Source of the DNA: Linyphia triangularis
Taxonomy: Eukaryota > Arthropoda > Arachnida > Araneae > Linyphiidae
DNA length: 64,000 nt
Direction of reading: 5' to 3'
Assembly: GCA_963978545.1 (NCBI GenBank)
Contig: OZ021724.1
Coordinates: forward strand, 104,016,023-104,080,022
A program made the translations under genes and the position numbers. Below the pieces are notes generated by a model. That model worked only from the letters and a program-made list of their open reading frames with translations. It made no database searches and was not told where the DNA came from. This document shows, one piece after another, positions 11,589 through 24,104 of the stretch. Positions within the stretch are counted from its first letter, which is position 1; each line of letters opens with the position of its first letter.

Positions 11589-14500
11589 CACTTGGAGATA
11601 TATTATAAAGGTGAAACAACATGTACAGAAAACAAGAACATTTTGTCTGGATGAGGGGTAAATGGGAAATAAAAAAGTAAATTTCGTATGATGTGTGTTT
11701 TTCTGCTGGATATGCATTATATAGGTGAAACATCATGTATAGAAAACACAAATATTCTTTTTCAGTGAGAGTAAATCGAATATAAAGCATTTAAATTCCG
11801 TGCTGTTTGTTTTTCTGCTGGCGATAATTTACAAAGATGAAACAACATGTACAGAGAACAGAAATGAAGGGCAATGGTAAATAACGATCAAAGTTAATTT
11901 TTTTTTTTTTAAATCAAGGTTCTCATGTCATCTGCATGGTTATATCAGATAGTTTAATCACGAGGAATCCCCTGGAAAATAAATGGCATTATAAGTGAGA
12001 TTTTATCAACCATTTATCTTAACCCTGATACAAGCCATGCAATTTGAAACTTTATATCAGTTTTTTTGAGAAAAAAGGAATCTGATCGTTTTTAGCCCAA
12101 AGTCCTTCAAATATTTTTTTTTCTCGGTGAGGGGGAAATAGAATACGAAAAAGTAAATTTCCTATGATGTCGGTTTTTTCTGCTTGAGTTACTTTATAAA
12201 GGTGAATTGTCATTACTGTGCATAACATTAGGTAGTTGAGCAAACAAACCAACCAATTATAAATGTGAAACAATATATATATAGAACCCAAACACTTATT
12301 CCCCGTGAAGTGTAAATAGTATATAAAAAAAGTACATTTCCTACCATGTTTGATGTTCTGCTTTAGATGCATTATAGAGATGAAACAACATGTATATAGA
12401 ACACAAATAACATCTCTCGGTGAGAGAAAATCTGATGTAAAATATTTATAATTCTTTGATATTTGTTTTTCAACTGGATATATTTTATAAAGGTGAAACA
12501 ACATGTACAGAGTGCACAAATATTTTCTCTCCATTGGGAGTAAATAGTATATAAAAAAAAAAAAAAACATGTTCGATGATGTTTGATGTTCCGCTTTAGA
12601 TGTGTATATAGATGTGCATGCAGAGAGTGCACACATGCAGAGAGTGCACACATATTTTCTCTTAATGAGGGGTAAATAGTATATAAGAAAATACATTTCC
12701 TATGATGTTTGATGTTCTGTTGGAGATGCGTTATATAGATGAAACAACATGCAGAGAGAACACACATATTTTCTCTCAATGAGGGGTAAATAGTATATAA
12801 GAAAATACATTTCCTATGATGTTTGATGTTCTGTTGGAGATGCGTTATATAGATGAAACAACATGCAGAGAGAACACACATATTTTCTCTCAATGAGGGG
12901 TAAATAGTATATAAGAAAATACATTTCCTATGATGTTTGATGTTCTGTTGGAGATGCGTTATATAAATGAAACAACATGCAGAGAGAACACACATATTTT
13001 CTCTCAATGAGGGGTAAATAGTATATAAGAAAATGCATTTCCTATGATGTTTGATGTTCTGTTGGAGATGCGTTATATAGATGAAACAACATGCAGAGAG
13101 AACACACATATTTTCTCTCAATGAGGGGTAAATAGTATATAAGAAAATACATTTCCTATGATGTTTGATGTTCTGTTGGAGATGCGTTATATAGATGAAA
13201 CAACATGCAGAGAGAACACAAATCATCTCTCTCGGCGAGAGAAAATCTGATGTAAAATATTTAAAAATCCCTGATGTTTGTTATTCAACTGGATATATTT
13301 TGTCAAGGTGAAACAACATATGCACGTAACAGGTAACTGCAGTCGGAGGACCAAAAACATTTTCTCTCCATTAAGGTACATAGTATATATAAAAAGGTAC
13401 ATTTCCTATGATGTTTGATGTTGTGCTGGATATGTGTTAGATAGATGAAGCAACGTGTATTGTAAAGAGAACACAAATATTCTCCCTCAGTGAGAGAAAA
13501 TCAGATATAAAATATTTATAATTCCTCAATATTTGTTTTTCAACTGGAGATATTTTATAAAGGTAAAACAACATGTACAGAATGCTCACATATTTTCTCT
13601 TCATGAGGGTAAATAGTATAAAAAACATGTCCTATGATATTTGATATTCTGCTTTAGAAGCATATATATAGGGAGGATACAACATCTACAGGGAACACAC
13701 ATTATCTCTCAGCGAAAGAAAATCGGATGTTAAATATATAAAATTCCTTGATGTTTGTTTTTCATTTACCATTATATATTAAAGGTGAAACAACATGTGC
13801 AGAGAACATAAATATTTTCTCTCAATGAGGGGTAAATAGTATATAAAAAAAATACATTTCGTGCGATGTTTGATGTTCTGCTGGAGATGCGTTATATAGA
13901 TGAAACAACTTGCATAGAGAAAACAAATAATCTCTCTCGGCGAGAGAAAATCGGATGTAAAATATTTGAAATACCTTGATGTTTGTTTTTCTTTCGGAAT
14001 TATTTTATAAAGGTGAAACAACATGTACAGAGAACATAAATATTTTCTCTCAATGAATGGTAAATAGTACATAAAAAAATACATTTATTACGATGTTTAA
14101 TGTTCTGCTTTAGATGCGTTATATAGATGAAACAATACGTATAGAGAGCAAAAATAACTTCTTTCGGTAAGAGAACATCAGATATAAAATATTTAAAATT
14201 TCCTGATGTTTGTTTTTTAACTGGAAATATTTTGGCAAGGTGAAACAACATACATACGTAACAGGTAACTGCAGTCGGAGGCACAAAAATATTGTCTCTC
14301 CATTAGGGTAAATAGTATATAACAAAAAAGTACATTTCCTATGATGTTTGATGCTGTGCTGGATATGTGTTATATAGATGAAACAACATGTATAAGATAG
14401 AGAACACTAATATTCTCCCTCAGTGAGAGAAAATCAGATATAAAATATTTATAATTCCTTGATATTTGTTTTTCAACTGGAGATATTTTATAAAGGTGAA

Positions 14501-15614
14501 ACAACATGTACAGAAACAACACGTATTTTTTTTCCATGAGGGGTAAATAGTGTAAAATACATTTTCTATGATGTTTGATGTTCTGCTGGAGATGCGTTAT
14601 ATAGATAAAAGCACATGCATAGAGAACACAAATAATCTCTCTCGGTGAGAGAAAATCTGATATAAAATATTTAAAATTCCTTGATGTTTGTTTTTCAGTT
14701 GGAAATATTTTATTAAGGTGAAACAACATGTACAGAAAACATAAATATTTTCTCTCAATGAGGGGTAAATAGTAAAAAAATAAATAAAAAAATCATGTCC
14801 TATGATATTTGATGTTCTGCTTTAGATGCATTATATAGATGAAACAACATGTATAGAGAACGCAAATAATCTCTCTCGGTAAGCAAAAATCGGATATAAA
14901 ATATATAAAATTCCCTGATGTTTGCTTTTCTTCTAGAGATATTTTGTCAACATGTACACGTAGCAGGTAACTGCAGTAGGAGGCTAAAAAATATTTTCTC
15001 TCCATTAAGGTAAATAGTAAAAAAAAAGTACATTTCTTATGAAGTTTGATGTTGTGCTGAATATCTGTTATATAGATGAAACAACATGTATAGTAAAGAG
15101 AACACAAATAGTCATCCGAAGTGAGAGAAAATCAGATATGAATATTTATAATTCCTTGATATTTGTTTTTCAACTGGAAATATTTTATAAAGGTGAAACA
15201 ACAAGTACAGAAAACACACATATTTTCTTTCCTTGAGGGGTAAATAGTATAAAATACATTTTCTATGATGTTTGATGTCCTGCTGGAGATGCGTTATATA
15301 GATGAAACAATATGCATAGAGAACACAAATAATCTCTCTCGGAGAGAGAAAATCTGATATAAAATATTTAAAATTTCTTGATGTTTGTTTTTCAGTTGGA
15401 AATATTTTATAAAGGTGAAACAACATGTACAGAAAACATAAATATTTTCTCTCAATGAGGGGTAAATAGTAAAAAAAATTAAAAAATCATGTCGTATGAT
15501 ATTTGATGTTCTGCTTTAGCTGCATTATATAGATGAAACAACATGCATAGAGAACACAAAAAATCTCTTTTGGTGAAAAAAAAATCGGATTTAAAAAATT
15601 TAAAATTCCTTGAT
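11589..15614. repeat. 4-kb complex minisatellite
   Basis: A core, GGTGAAACAACATGTACAGA in variants, followed by ACACAAATATTTTCTCTC, recurs more than 30 times at roughly 105-120 bp spacing from 11589 to 15614. Two unit types alternate in most of the array: one with GATGTTTGATGTTCTGCT and TTATATAGATGAAACAAC, the other with CTTGATGTTTGTTTTTC and TTTATAAAGGTGAAACAAC, giving a higher-order unit of about 220 bp. Divergence is highest at both edges. Long minus-strand frames cross the array because the period is near a multiple of three; they have no start context or non-repeat sequence and are not called as genes. Confidence 0.93.
12655..13225. repeat. Homogenised 114-bp block within the 4-kb minisatellite
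   Basis: Five adjacent copies of one unit type are almost identical, with a period of exactly 114 bp (GATGCG at 12725 and 12839 and onward). Differences are single bases, such as ATATAAATG in place of ATATAGATG and one AATGCATTT. In the rest of the array the same unit alternates with the second type and is far more divergent. Recent unequal exchange or amplification is the likely cause. The block gives a 284-codon minus-strand frame with a perfect 38-residue repeat, an effect of 114 being 3 x 38. Confidence 0.92.
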
Positions 15615-16097
15615 CAGTATTTTAATTTATATTATAATTCATTTACCAATGTGTGTATATAATTGTTTCCAATTGTTCTTCCATATATCTTAAGAAAAAA
15701 TTGCTTATTATTTAAAAGAAATTCGTATTTCTTGAAACAAATTTACTGATGCAAAGCCAAAATGACTCCACTAAAATATTATGTTACCTGTAGCTATTTA
15801 ATTTATCTTGATAGAAATTTCCTTGCTACAACGTTGTTATAAAAAAGGCTTTTTCATTGATATTCTAATAAGCAATTTTGCAATAAATTAAACAAATCAT
15901 TTAATAATTATTTCCCATGTGTAAGCGTTTTATACATTTAACAGTTTCCCTTTTGTCAGCGTCTAAGATATTTCAGTATAGTATAACAACCGAATGCCAA
16001 AAAAAATTTGAGTCGAGAGAAACATAGTTGGCCAAACGGATTTCTCCTAGTCCATCTAAATGGTCAGTCCACTTTGCACTACTCTATACCGAGCTCA

Positions 16098-16129
16098 ATC
16101 GAACCTCCAAGGATGCTTGGTGGATCGAT
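16098..16129. repeat. Short hairpin (14-bp stem)
   Basis: ATCGAACCTCCAAG and CTTGGTGGATCGAT pair across a 4-base loop (GATG) with two mismatches. It stands out as GC-rich in an AT-rich setting. Function unknown. Confidence 0.6.
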
Positions 16130-16220
16130 AATTTTTTGGCAAAGGAAAAGTTTGCCAACTGTCGACAGGGTAATAGTGCAATACCATGATTTTTTTATAC
16201 TTATTAACACCCACTGCCAA

Positions 16221-16283
16221 TAGTAACATGTTATTTAACACCATACATGTGTAATATGTTTAGTAACATGTTATTTAACACCA
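16221..16283. repeat. 23-bp direct repeat, 40-bp spacing
   Basis: TAGTAACATGTTATTTAACA followed by CCA occurs at 16221-16243 and again at 16261-16283, identical. Possibly a small duplication or replication slippage. Confidence 0.85.
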
Positions 16284-17525
16284 CCAATAGTGTATCCCAT
16301 TATAAATGTATCAATTTTTAAAAGTAAAATAAAATTAATTTGGACCATTTCATATCTTTTAATTTCAATGTAATTCCGTAAAGCTGCTTTAAAATTTAAA
16401 CTTCAATGGTGCAATGTCACATTCGCATTTTTAGATCTATAGTAAAAAAAAAAAATCTTCAATTTGACGAATTAGACAATTGTTGATAATATTGATGATT
16501 ATAATTTATGTTCATTTGGTAAGTTTTGCTATGTCTTAGGTGAAAAGGAGATTGCAAATTTCTACTTTAAGGTAAGAAAATTTGCAAGACAAAAGCAGAT
16601 GAATACAGTTTAAATACAATGCATAGTAGAATCCAAATATAAAATTTTGTTGTTGTTTTCAAAACAAATCGACTTCTCCTTTTTCACCGCAATTCAATTT
16701 TCAAATTATCCTTAAACACTTTATCAGTCACTTGAAAGTAAAAAAACTGTTACTTTAAAATTGAATTTTGAAAAAGTATCTATCAATTACAAACTTGTCT
16801 GATAATGAGAAAAAAGATTTAAGATTTTTTAAAAACACAGTTATACAAAAAATAAGAATTTCAATTTTGTATCAATACATTTCAATGAATTCAATTAACG
16901 TTGTAATCAATTTTTAATCAAAATACCATCAACAGATTAAATATACTAAAAAAACCTTTCCCAGAATTCTGATTTTTTATAGTAATCAAAATTATTATTT
17001 TTTTATTACATGGATATTATTAAATTATTCTTTTCGCGAGGAAAAAAAAAACTAATCATAGGTTGGCAGCTAACGGCGAGAAGAAATAATAATATGCTCT
17101 GAGTCACGCAGTTATGGAAATAAATTTTGTAAAAAGGAATTAGGTAGTTTATAAAAATTTATTTAAATTAATAACAGTAGGTATAAAAAAAAAATGGATC
17201 CATGAAAAACTTGATTTGGTTTTAATCAAAATATCTTATTTAGAGTGTCCACAAGTTAGACGGGCAATGGATTTCAAATATATCTGATAACTTTCAATAA
17301 CTAGGCCTAATAAACCATTATTTTTTCCCAATTTATTTATGTTCACCATGTCATTCTATATGCAAAAAAAGTGTTTTTGTTCATTATGCCTTGTTATTAA
17401 AATTTATACAAATCGATTTGAACTCCATTGCCTGACTAATTTGTACCCTGTATTTAAATCAAGCACCCTGTATTTAAATCAATTACACGGTTTTTTAGAA
17501 AGGAGTCAATAATTTTGAAATGTCG

Positions 17526-17604
17526 TCAGTGGTAGAGTGAACAGTGATAGAGAGAACAGTGATATAGTGAACAATGGTAAAGAGAACAGTGATAGAGTGA
17601 AAAG
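17526..17604. repeat. Left fragment of the 15-bp minisatellite
   Basis: Several units of the form AGTGATAGAGTGAAC occur here. They match the main array that resumes at 19780. The pogo-like element at 17607-19777 sits exactly between the two parts, so this is the displaced left edge of one array. Confidence 0.9.
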
Positions 17605-18289
17605 TACAGTCAATCAGGGTAACATTGAACCACATTTTCAGTATTTTCTTCTTCCCCACTTATGTTTTTATAATATTTTCAGACTTAATGACATAAAATG
17701 GAAGAATAAACCCTAAATTATATTTTAATTTACACAAATTAGTAAATGTTGATGATGAAAGCACCAAATAATTGGAAAATAACCCGGTGCAAAGTTACCC
17801 TGGCATTTAGGGTAACTTTGAACCACTATCAGAAGTTTAATATAAAATACCTTTTTTTTTTATTCAGTCTAGGACTATTCAATATTTGAACTAGTAAAAT
17901 TAAGTTTCTAAATATTTGAAACATCATCAGCTGCAGTTTTCAACATCCTAAAGTTTGTATATTTTAAATAATACTACAAAGAATATATTAGGTCGGAACA
18001 ATGGATGATGAATCACATGAATATATTGCAAAAAAACCTATTTATTGTTCAGTTTAAACATACAAATATAGTGAAAAAACAATCTTCAGTTCATTCACTT
18101 AAATATAAACTCATTTTATCAATTAAAAATTGAAAAGATAAATAGAAAATAATAAAACTGATAGGCCGCCTTTATGCAATTAGTTAAGTACTATGGTGTT
18201 TGCAAGTCACAATGTGGCACAAATACGAATATTATGTTCTTAATGTTAGAAATAGTATGACAATATAAAAATAAAGTTCAAACTTCAAA

Positions 18290-18732
18290 AAATTCCACTT
18301 TGGCATTTTTCAGATTAATAGTTTTGCATCAAAGAAAGAATTATTGATCTAGAAAACTTCTCGTCTTCTAGCTGGAATAATAATTTCTGGAGATAATTTT
18401 TTGAAACACTCCTAATTTTTCATACTACAGATTCCCATTGATATTGGGTCATTTCCAATATGCACCAGATTTCTTCATGAACCACCAAATATCCCGTTGT
18501 CTTTTAAGTCAATTTGATCTGGGTACATTTCTCCATCGTATTGAATAATTATGTGGTCGTAAACTTTGCATATGCCATAACCAAAATCTAAAACACTTGC
18601 ATGCTTTGTGCATAAAATTCCTTTCTCATTGATGTGTTCAACAGCCACCACTTGAACCATCTCTGATTTTTCAGTAACATTCTCCACAACAATTTCAGCA
18701 GTATAAACCTCTATCATGTCCTTATTGTCCAA
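18290..18732 (-). pseudogene. Degenerate transposon ORF remnant
   Basis: An 85-codon open stretch (18475-18732) contains HIIIQYDGEMYPDQI, which resembles a beta-rich segment often found near the C-terminus of pogo-like transposon proteins (pattern: hydrophobic run, YxGExYPGxI). Downstream, past a stop at about 18472-18474, the same strand continues with PISMGICSMKN and SPEIIIPAR pieces in the expected order but with further stops. It lies inside the pogo-like element in the antisense direction to the window. The match is from memory and weak; it could be a chance frame. Confidence 0.35.
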
Positions 18733-18794
18733 CTTTCACCTTCTCTGAAAATGATAGTGTTGCACATACACTGTCATCTGCACCATCTAGTTCT

Positions 18795-18950
18795 GGTTGG
18801 TTGGTTTATACGCTCAACCACCTACAGCTTAACGTGGATTCCGAACTACAACGAACTTCCATGACTAACCCGGGATTTGAACCCGGCACCTTTGGCATGC
18901 GGGGCCTGAGTTCTAGCCACACAGCCATCAGGTGGATCACCTGGTTTAGG
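18795..18950 (-). mobile_element. tRNA-derived SINE, minus strand
   Basis: On the minus strand, an A-box-like TGGCTGTGTGG (18917-18927) is followed about 34 bp later by a B-box-like GGTTCAAATCC (18873-18883), with CCCGGGTT beyond it. A tRNA-unrelated body follows and ends in an AACCAACCAACC tail at 18795-18806. This fits a tRNA-derived SINE with internal pol III promoter. The same body (CGTGGATTCC..AAC.AACGAAC) is in the copies at 46.0 and 46.3 kb. It is nested in the pogo-like element. No target duplication is seen. Confidence 0.75.
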
Positions 18951-19779
18951 ACTTATACTCTTGCTGTCTACCAGGAGTTCATATAGTAGAGGATTTTGGA
19001 CGATCCCCTCATGTCCTTGCTATACATATTCCTTTACCATTTATTTTTTTGCATAGAAATTTTTCACTTCCTCAAATGAAACGCTTTTAACAGCCATCAC
19101 AGGTAGGCAGATTTTTTTTCAGGTCTGGGAATGACTGCTAGATCATTATTTCTAATATTTTTAGGTACTTTTTGAATTCACTCTCAATATTTTCATTTTA
19201 TCGGATTTCGCATACAAGGAAAGATTCCATAAATTAAATTGCATTTGTATGTATATAAATGTATTTAAAAGCAAAAACAAAAATAAATTGGAATAAAATA
19301 TGAATTATATGAGCAGTGTATGCATTACATACTGTTATCAGCCTAACTTTGAACCGGCTCAAAGTTACACTGAATACGTGGTAAAATGCTAGTGTCTTAG
19401 ATTTTTGCTTTTTACCAAATGTTAGTAAATAAATAACCATCAGCTACTAACAATTTCACTATTTCCAGAAAATTATATAACTTATAAAGTGGTAAGTTGA
19501 TGCTTACTTGCATAAATTAGTTGATTTACATCAACTTCAAATAAGGATTTAAATGGAACTTGCAAACAGTACTTCAGAAAAGCAACTGAATGGCCAAATA
19601 AATTATGTACTGTTTTGCCAATTCATATTCTAAACTATAGAGCAAAAATCCAATTTCACAATCTTGCCAGCATTTTGCATCAGTGGATCATTAGCAGCTC
19701 TTTAAAACCAAAAATACTGAAAACTAGGAAGTGGCGCAAAGTTATACCCTATGGCTCAAAGTTACCCTGAATGACTGTA

Positions 19780-20575
19780 GTAGCGAGAACAATGATAGAG
19801 TAAACAGTGATAAAATGAACAGTGCTAGAGTGAAAAGTGGGAAAGTGAACAGTGGTAGAGTGAACAGTGATAGAGTGAACAGTGATAAAATGAACAGTGC
19901 TAGAGTGAAAAATGAGAAAGTGAACAGTGGTAGAGTGAATAGTGATAGAGCGAACAGTGGTAGAGAGAACAGTGATAGAGTAAAGAGTGATAAAATGAAC
20001 AGTGATAAAGTGAACAATGAGAAAGTGAATAGTGATAGAGTGAAAAGTGAGAAAGTGAACAGTGATAGAGTGAAAAGTGGGAAAGTGAACAGTGGTAGAG
20101 TGAACAGTGATAAAATGAACAGTGCTAGAGTGAAAAGTGGGAAAGTGAACAGTGATAGAGTGAACAGTGATAAAATGAACAGTGCTAGATTGAAAAGTGA
20201 GAAAGTGAACAGTGGTAGAGTGAATAGTGATAGAGCGAACAGTGGTAGAGAGAACAGTGATAGAGTAAAGAGTGATAAAATGAACAGTGATAAAGTGAAC
20301 AATGAGAAAGTGAATAGTGATAGAGTGAAAAGTGAGAAAGTGAACAGTGATAGAGTGAACAGTGAGAAAGTGAACAATGATAGAGTGAACAGTGAGAAAG
20401 TGAACAGTGATAGAGTGAAAAGGGAGAACGTGAACAGTGATAGAGTAAACAGTGGTAGAGGGAACACTGAGACATTACAGAGTGATAGAATGAGCAGTGA
20501 TAAATTGAATAGTGATAAGGTGAACACTGAGAGAGTGAATATTGATAGAATGAACAGTGATACACAAGACAGTAA
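19780..20575. repeat. 15-bp minisatellite, about 53 units
   Basis: Units such as GTGAACAGTGATAGA repeat every 15 bp. A larger duplication is superposed: the segment with AGAGCGAACAGTGG is at 19949 and 20234, exactly 285 bp (19 units) apart, with matching variants either side. The plus frame is open for 284 codons with a 5-residue repeat of the form VNSDR/VNSEK/MNSAR. Its ATG region (19731 onward) lies in the end of the pogo-like element, so the frame is a chance joining of transposon end and a satellite whose period is a multiple of three, not a gene. Confidence 0.93.
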
Positions 20576-20589
20576 ATTTTTGTAACTTT

Positions 20590-22035
20590 AAAACTGCTTG
20601 TTATAAATTTATAAATCTGGGATAATTTCCATAATTATTTTTCATATCGATTTCTTTAATTTGTGTTCAGGAATTATATTTTTTAACTCAACTCTTTTTT
20701 AAAAAAATGTTTGGAGATTAGCATACTACGGATTTTATAAAGTTTTTACAAAAGATTTTTTTTCTCTAATTACTTTATTGAAAAACCATGTAAGCAATTT
20801 TTTATATGAATTATAAGAAGTAATTTTACTCAAAAATAATTTTTTTTTTTTTTAATTTTTTTTTTTTTTTTTATTTTTTTTTTTTTTTTTTTTTAATAAA
20901 TCAAATTTAGGAAATATCAAAATTTTTAATTTTTAAAAAACAGATTTCATCAATTTAAAAAAAAAAATTACATGCAGTGACTCCACTTGGTTTTGTTTTT
21001 AACTATTTTAATTTCCATTTATAATAAATAGACATTAAATGAAAACAATTTATGTCATTTCATTAAATGATGATCTTTTTCGTACCTACTAACCAAATTT
21101 CAAGATTTTACATAAAATAGTCACTAAATCCACTGTGCTAGAAGATCGTAGCATAGCGAGTAAAGGGAATGATCCTTACAAGTAATTCCTTTTTAATATA
21201 AATTGATTTATGTATGAAAAACTAAAGTGTTTTCTTTACATTTTAAATCAAAATTAACTTAGCTTACAGTTATCATTTATATAAGTGTTATCATCCTAGA
21301 TTTATCTCTGCTTTTAACATCAAATACGTAAACTTCACTACCCAAACGCAATTAAATAAATATTTCCTTCTATTTTAAAATAAAAAAAATAAACTTAAAC
21401 TCAAACCCTGACATCGAGAAAGGCTCCGTTCAAATGACAGCACACAATTAGCTCAAAAGATCGCTTAAAATTCAAACTTCCTGGAAACTCCTTTCAACGT
21501 TAACTCCTGGATACTTAAACTGATTACTAAATCTCATTGAATGCATTTAAAGGAGAAAAAAAAATCAAATTTTCATAGCACTCTTTTACTTCCATCTCCT
21601 TTTAGATAAAAAAAATATATATTTTCTAAACATCTAAAAGATGCGCTCAAAAAGAATTCTCTGCAATTCTCTCTTTTTAATTAGAGGGTCTAATCCCTTA
21701 AGTTCTTCAGTTACTTCCCAGACTTCTTTGGAACTGTTTTAATCTTAAGTGGTCAATTACTCTCCGAGTTGTAAGTTTACGCGGATACATTTGAAATCTT
21801 TATTACTGAAGAATCTCTTTTTTATAAATCAGATATTTTTTTTTTTTATATTCTTCCCTTTTAAGTACTGGGTTTTTTATTTAAATTATGCTTATATCTT
21901 TAAGATATTTTTTTTTATTTTATGTTTTTAACTTCAGATTCTTTATCGTTATTGGATAGAAAAATATTTCTTTTAGTTCTGATCATTGAATTTCTTTTGA
22001 ATGAATATTTTCTTGATTTTAACTGTTTAATTGTT
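20590..22035. other. AT-rich DNA with a T-rich tract
   Basis: A nearly pure T tract covers about 20840-20894. Around 21400-21800 the sequence is slightly more balanced but no exon, RNA gene or mobile element end can be supported. Confidence 0.5.
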
Positions 22036-22039
22036 GATT

Positions 22040-22925
22040 TAAGAGTCACTAACAGGTTGCAATCTGATTTAGTAGCGGTATTTAGACGTACATATTTAAT
22101 TATTGATGTAAATATTTTATTCTGTAATTTGTTGTCAGATAATTAATACACTCACAAACAAGTTGCAATCAGATTTAAAAGCTGTATTTAGATTTACATA
22201 TCTAATGAATGATTTAAATACTTTAATTTATAACTCATTGCAGATGATACACTCACTAACATGTTGCAATCATATTTAGTAGTGATATTTAGATTGCACA
22301 TATTTAATTGATTATTTTAATGGTATTTAATTGATAGTAGTGTTATTTAGTTGCACGTATTTAATTATTTATTTTAATGATATTTAATTGATAGTAGTGT
22401 TATTTAGATGCACGTATTTAATTAATGATTTAAATACTTTCATTTATAATTCATTGCTGATGACACACTAACTAATAGGTTGCAATCATATTTAGTAGTG
22501 TTATTTAGATGCACATATTTAATTGTTTATTTTAATGATATTCAATTGACAATAATGTTACTTAGATGCACACATTTAATTGATCATTATAATGGTATAA
22601 ATTGATAGTAGTGTTATTTAGATGCATATATTTAATTGATTATTTTAATAATATTTAATTGATAGTAGTGTTATTTAGAGGCACATATTTAATTGATTAT
22701 TTTAATGATATTTAATTGATAGTAGTGTTATTTAGATACCCATATTTAATTAATTATTTTAATGACATTTAATTGATAGTAGCGTTATTTAAATGCACAT
22801 ATTTAAATGATTATTTCAATGACATTTAATTGATAGTAGTGTCATTTAGATGCACATATATTTAATTGTTTATTTTATTGAAATGTAATTGATAATAGTG
22901 TTATTTAGACGAACTTATTTAACTA
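22040..22925. repeat. 57-bp AT-rich satellite
   Basis: GATAGTAGTGTTATTTAGA-type words recur at 22603, 22661, 22718, 22775, 22832 and 22891, about 57 bp apart. The left part (22040-22500) has longer units of about 100-110 bp that add a TAACAGGTTGCAATC-type segment at about 22048, 22155 and 22258 and again near 22470. So a longer ancestral unit lost half its length and the shorter form was amplified. Confidence 0.85.
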
Positions 22926-24090
22926 ATTATAAATATTTTACTCTCGATTTCTTTGCAGAAAATTATTAATTCATTATTATTATAAAGGTAAAACATATGT
23001 ATCTATAATTATTTATTATTACCTTATTACTCTTTAAAACATGACAAATAAAGAGTTTTGTCGCATTTACTTTTCCTGGGTTATTTCCTTTTGATTTTTA
23101 GAGTCTTTATTGTTACTAAATAAATGAATATTTAATTGAAATGTTCAAATCTTTATTATATTTCATTTATAATTTATATATTAAATTTCATACAATTTAT
23201 TTTATTCTATGGTTCTTTTTTAATCATGTTTTGATGAGTATTTGATTTAGCATTTATTTTTAAAAAACATAAAATTATAATATTCTTTCACCAAAACATA
23301 AGAAGAAATGTGTTTTATTCTTGTTGTGCATATTAGAATGAATACCGTATGAACCCGTATTGTTCCTTGCAAATATTTACGTTTATATAACCAAACATAT
23401 CGGTTCGATAAAAAGAAATGTATGTATTTTAAGGGATAACATGTTTATGTATTTATGAAAATCGTTATCAAGTGAGGTAGTGTGAATGTAGCTATATGCT
23501 AATTTGGAAAACTAAATAAGTTTGACACTTATTATCACAATGTATTTAAAAGAGATATAATGTATAATTTCTATAAAAAAAAAAATAAACAAAAAAAAAA
23601 AACTACATAGTGTGTTTTAAGGGGACTAGGTACACAGCGACAGCCAAAAAAACAGGAAAATCAAAGCAAAACGATAACTTGTCCAACTCATTGAATATTG
23701 GTCAAAATGTTTTTGTACAAAAGTTGTTCAAATATTTTAAAATCTTATTTTAGAAAAAATATTCATAATAATAGGCTAATAATTTATTAATAATTACTTA
23801 TTGAAACCTCTGTTGAAAAAATGTGTTTCGCAGTGAGTTGATTTGTGCCACGCTAGTAGAAAAATCTTAAAACTAAAATAAAGTTTTCTTTGTTTTATAT
23901 TGTTTAGAAATGTCTGTAAAATGCATTAAATATCATATTTTACAAAATAATAAAAAATTTGTTTTTTTTATGCAGTTATTTGTTGAACACATGAAAATGT
24001 GCAATTTTTTAAAGTAATAATTAATAATTAAAAATAAATTATTCATATTTTAATAATTTTTTTGATTTAATATGTACTTCACATGGTTCT
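22926..24090. other. AT-rich DNA, no feature recognised
   Basis: No gene or mobile element border seen. An A-rich tract lies near 23575-23602. Confidence 0.5.
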
Positions 24091-24104
24091 TAATCCCTAT
24101 AAAA

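Larger units (their letters stand above)
15615..17525. other. AT-rich DNA, no gene recognised
   Basis: Mostly low-complexity AT-rich sequence. It holds one small hairpin (16098-16129) and one 23-bp direct repeat (16221-16283), listed separately. The 71-codon frame at 16008-16223 has no motif. Confidence 0.55.
17607..19777. mobile_element. Pogo/Tigger-like DNA transposon, non-autonomous (2171 bp)
   Basis: The left terminus CAGTCAATCAGGGTAAC and the right terminus, whose complement is CAGTCATTCAGGGTAAC, match at 22 of 25 bases as terminal inverted repeats. Both ends are flanked by TA (17605-17606 and 19778-19779), the target duplication of Tc1/mariner-type elements. Subterminal copies of the core CAAAGTTACCCT occur in opposed pairs near 17787-17826 and 19340-19376, and again beside the right end, as expected for extra transposase-binding sites. 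Both flanks are the same 15-bp minisatellite, which confirms the borders. Only a degenerate coding remnant is left (18290-18732, minus), and a SINE is nested inside. The assignment to pogo/Tigger rather than another Tc1/mariner lineage is inference. Confidence 0.8.

Noticed and set aside
12372..13226. 284-codon minus-strand ORF with a perfect 38-residue repeat
   Set aside because: It is the reverse reading of the 114-bp satellite; 114 is a multiple of three, so one stop-free unit opens the whole array. No unique sequence or start context supports a gene.
11589..15614. Resemblance of the satellite core (read as GETTCTEN..IFS) to a C2H2 zinc-finger linker
   Set aside because: The second Cys spacing and both His are missing and the period (114 bp) does not fit the 84-bp finger unit. 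Chance likeness is more probable, although origin from a decayed finger gene cannot be fully excluded.
16008..16223. 71-codon ORF as a small gene
   Set aside because: No motif or signal peptide, it overlaps a hairpin and a direct repeat, and its length is within chance.
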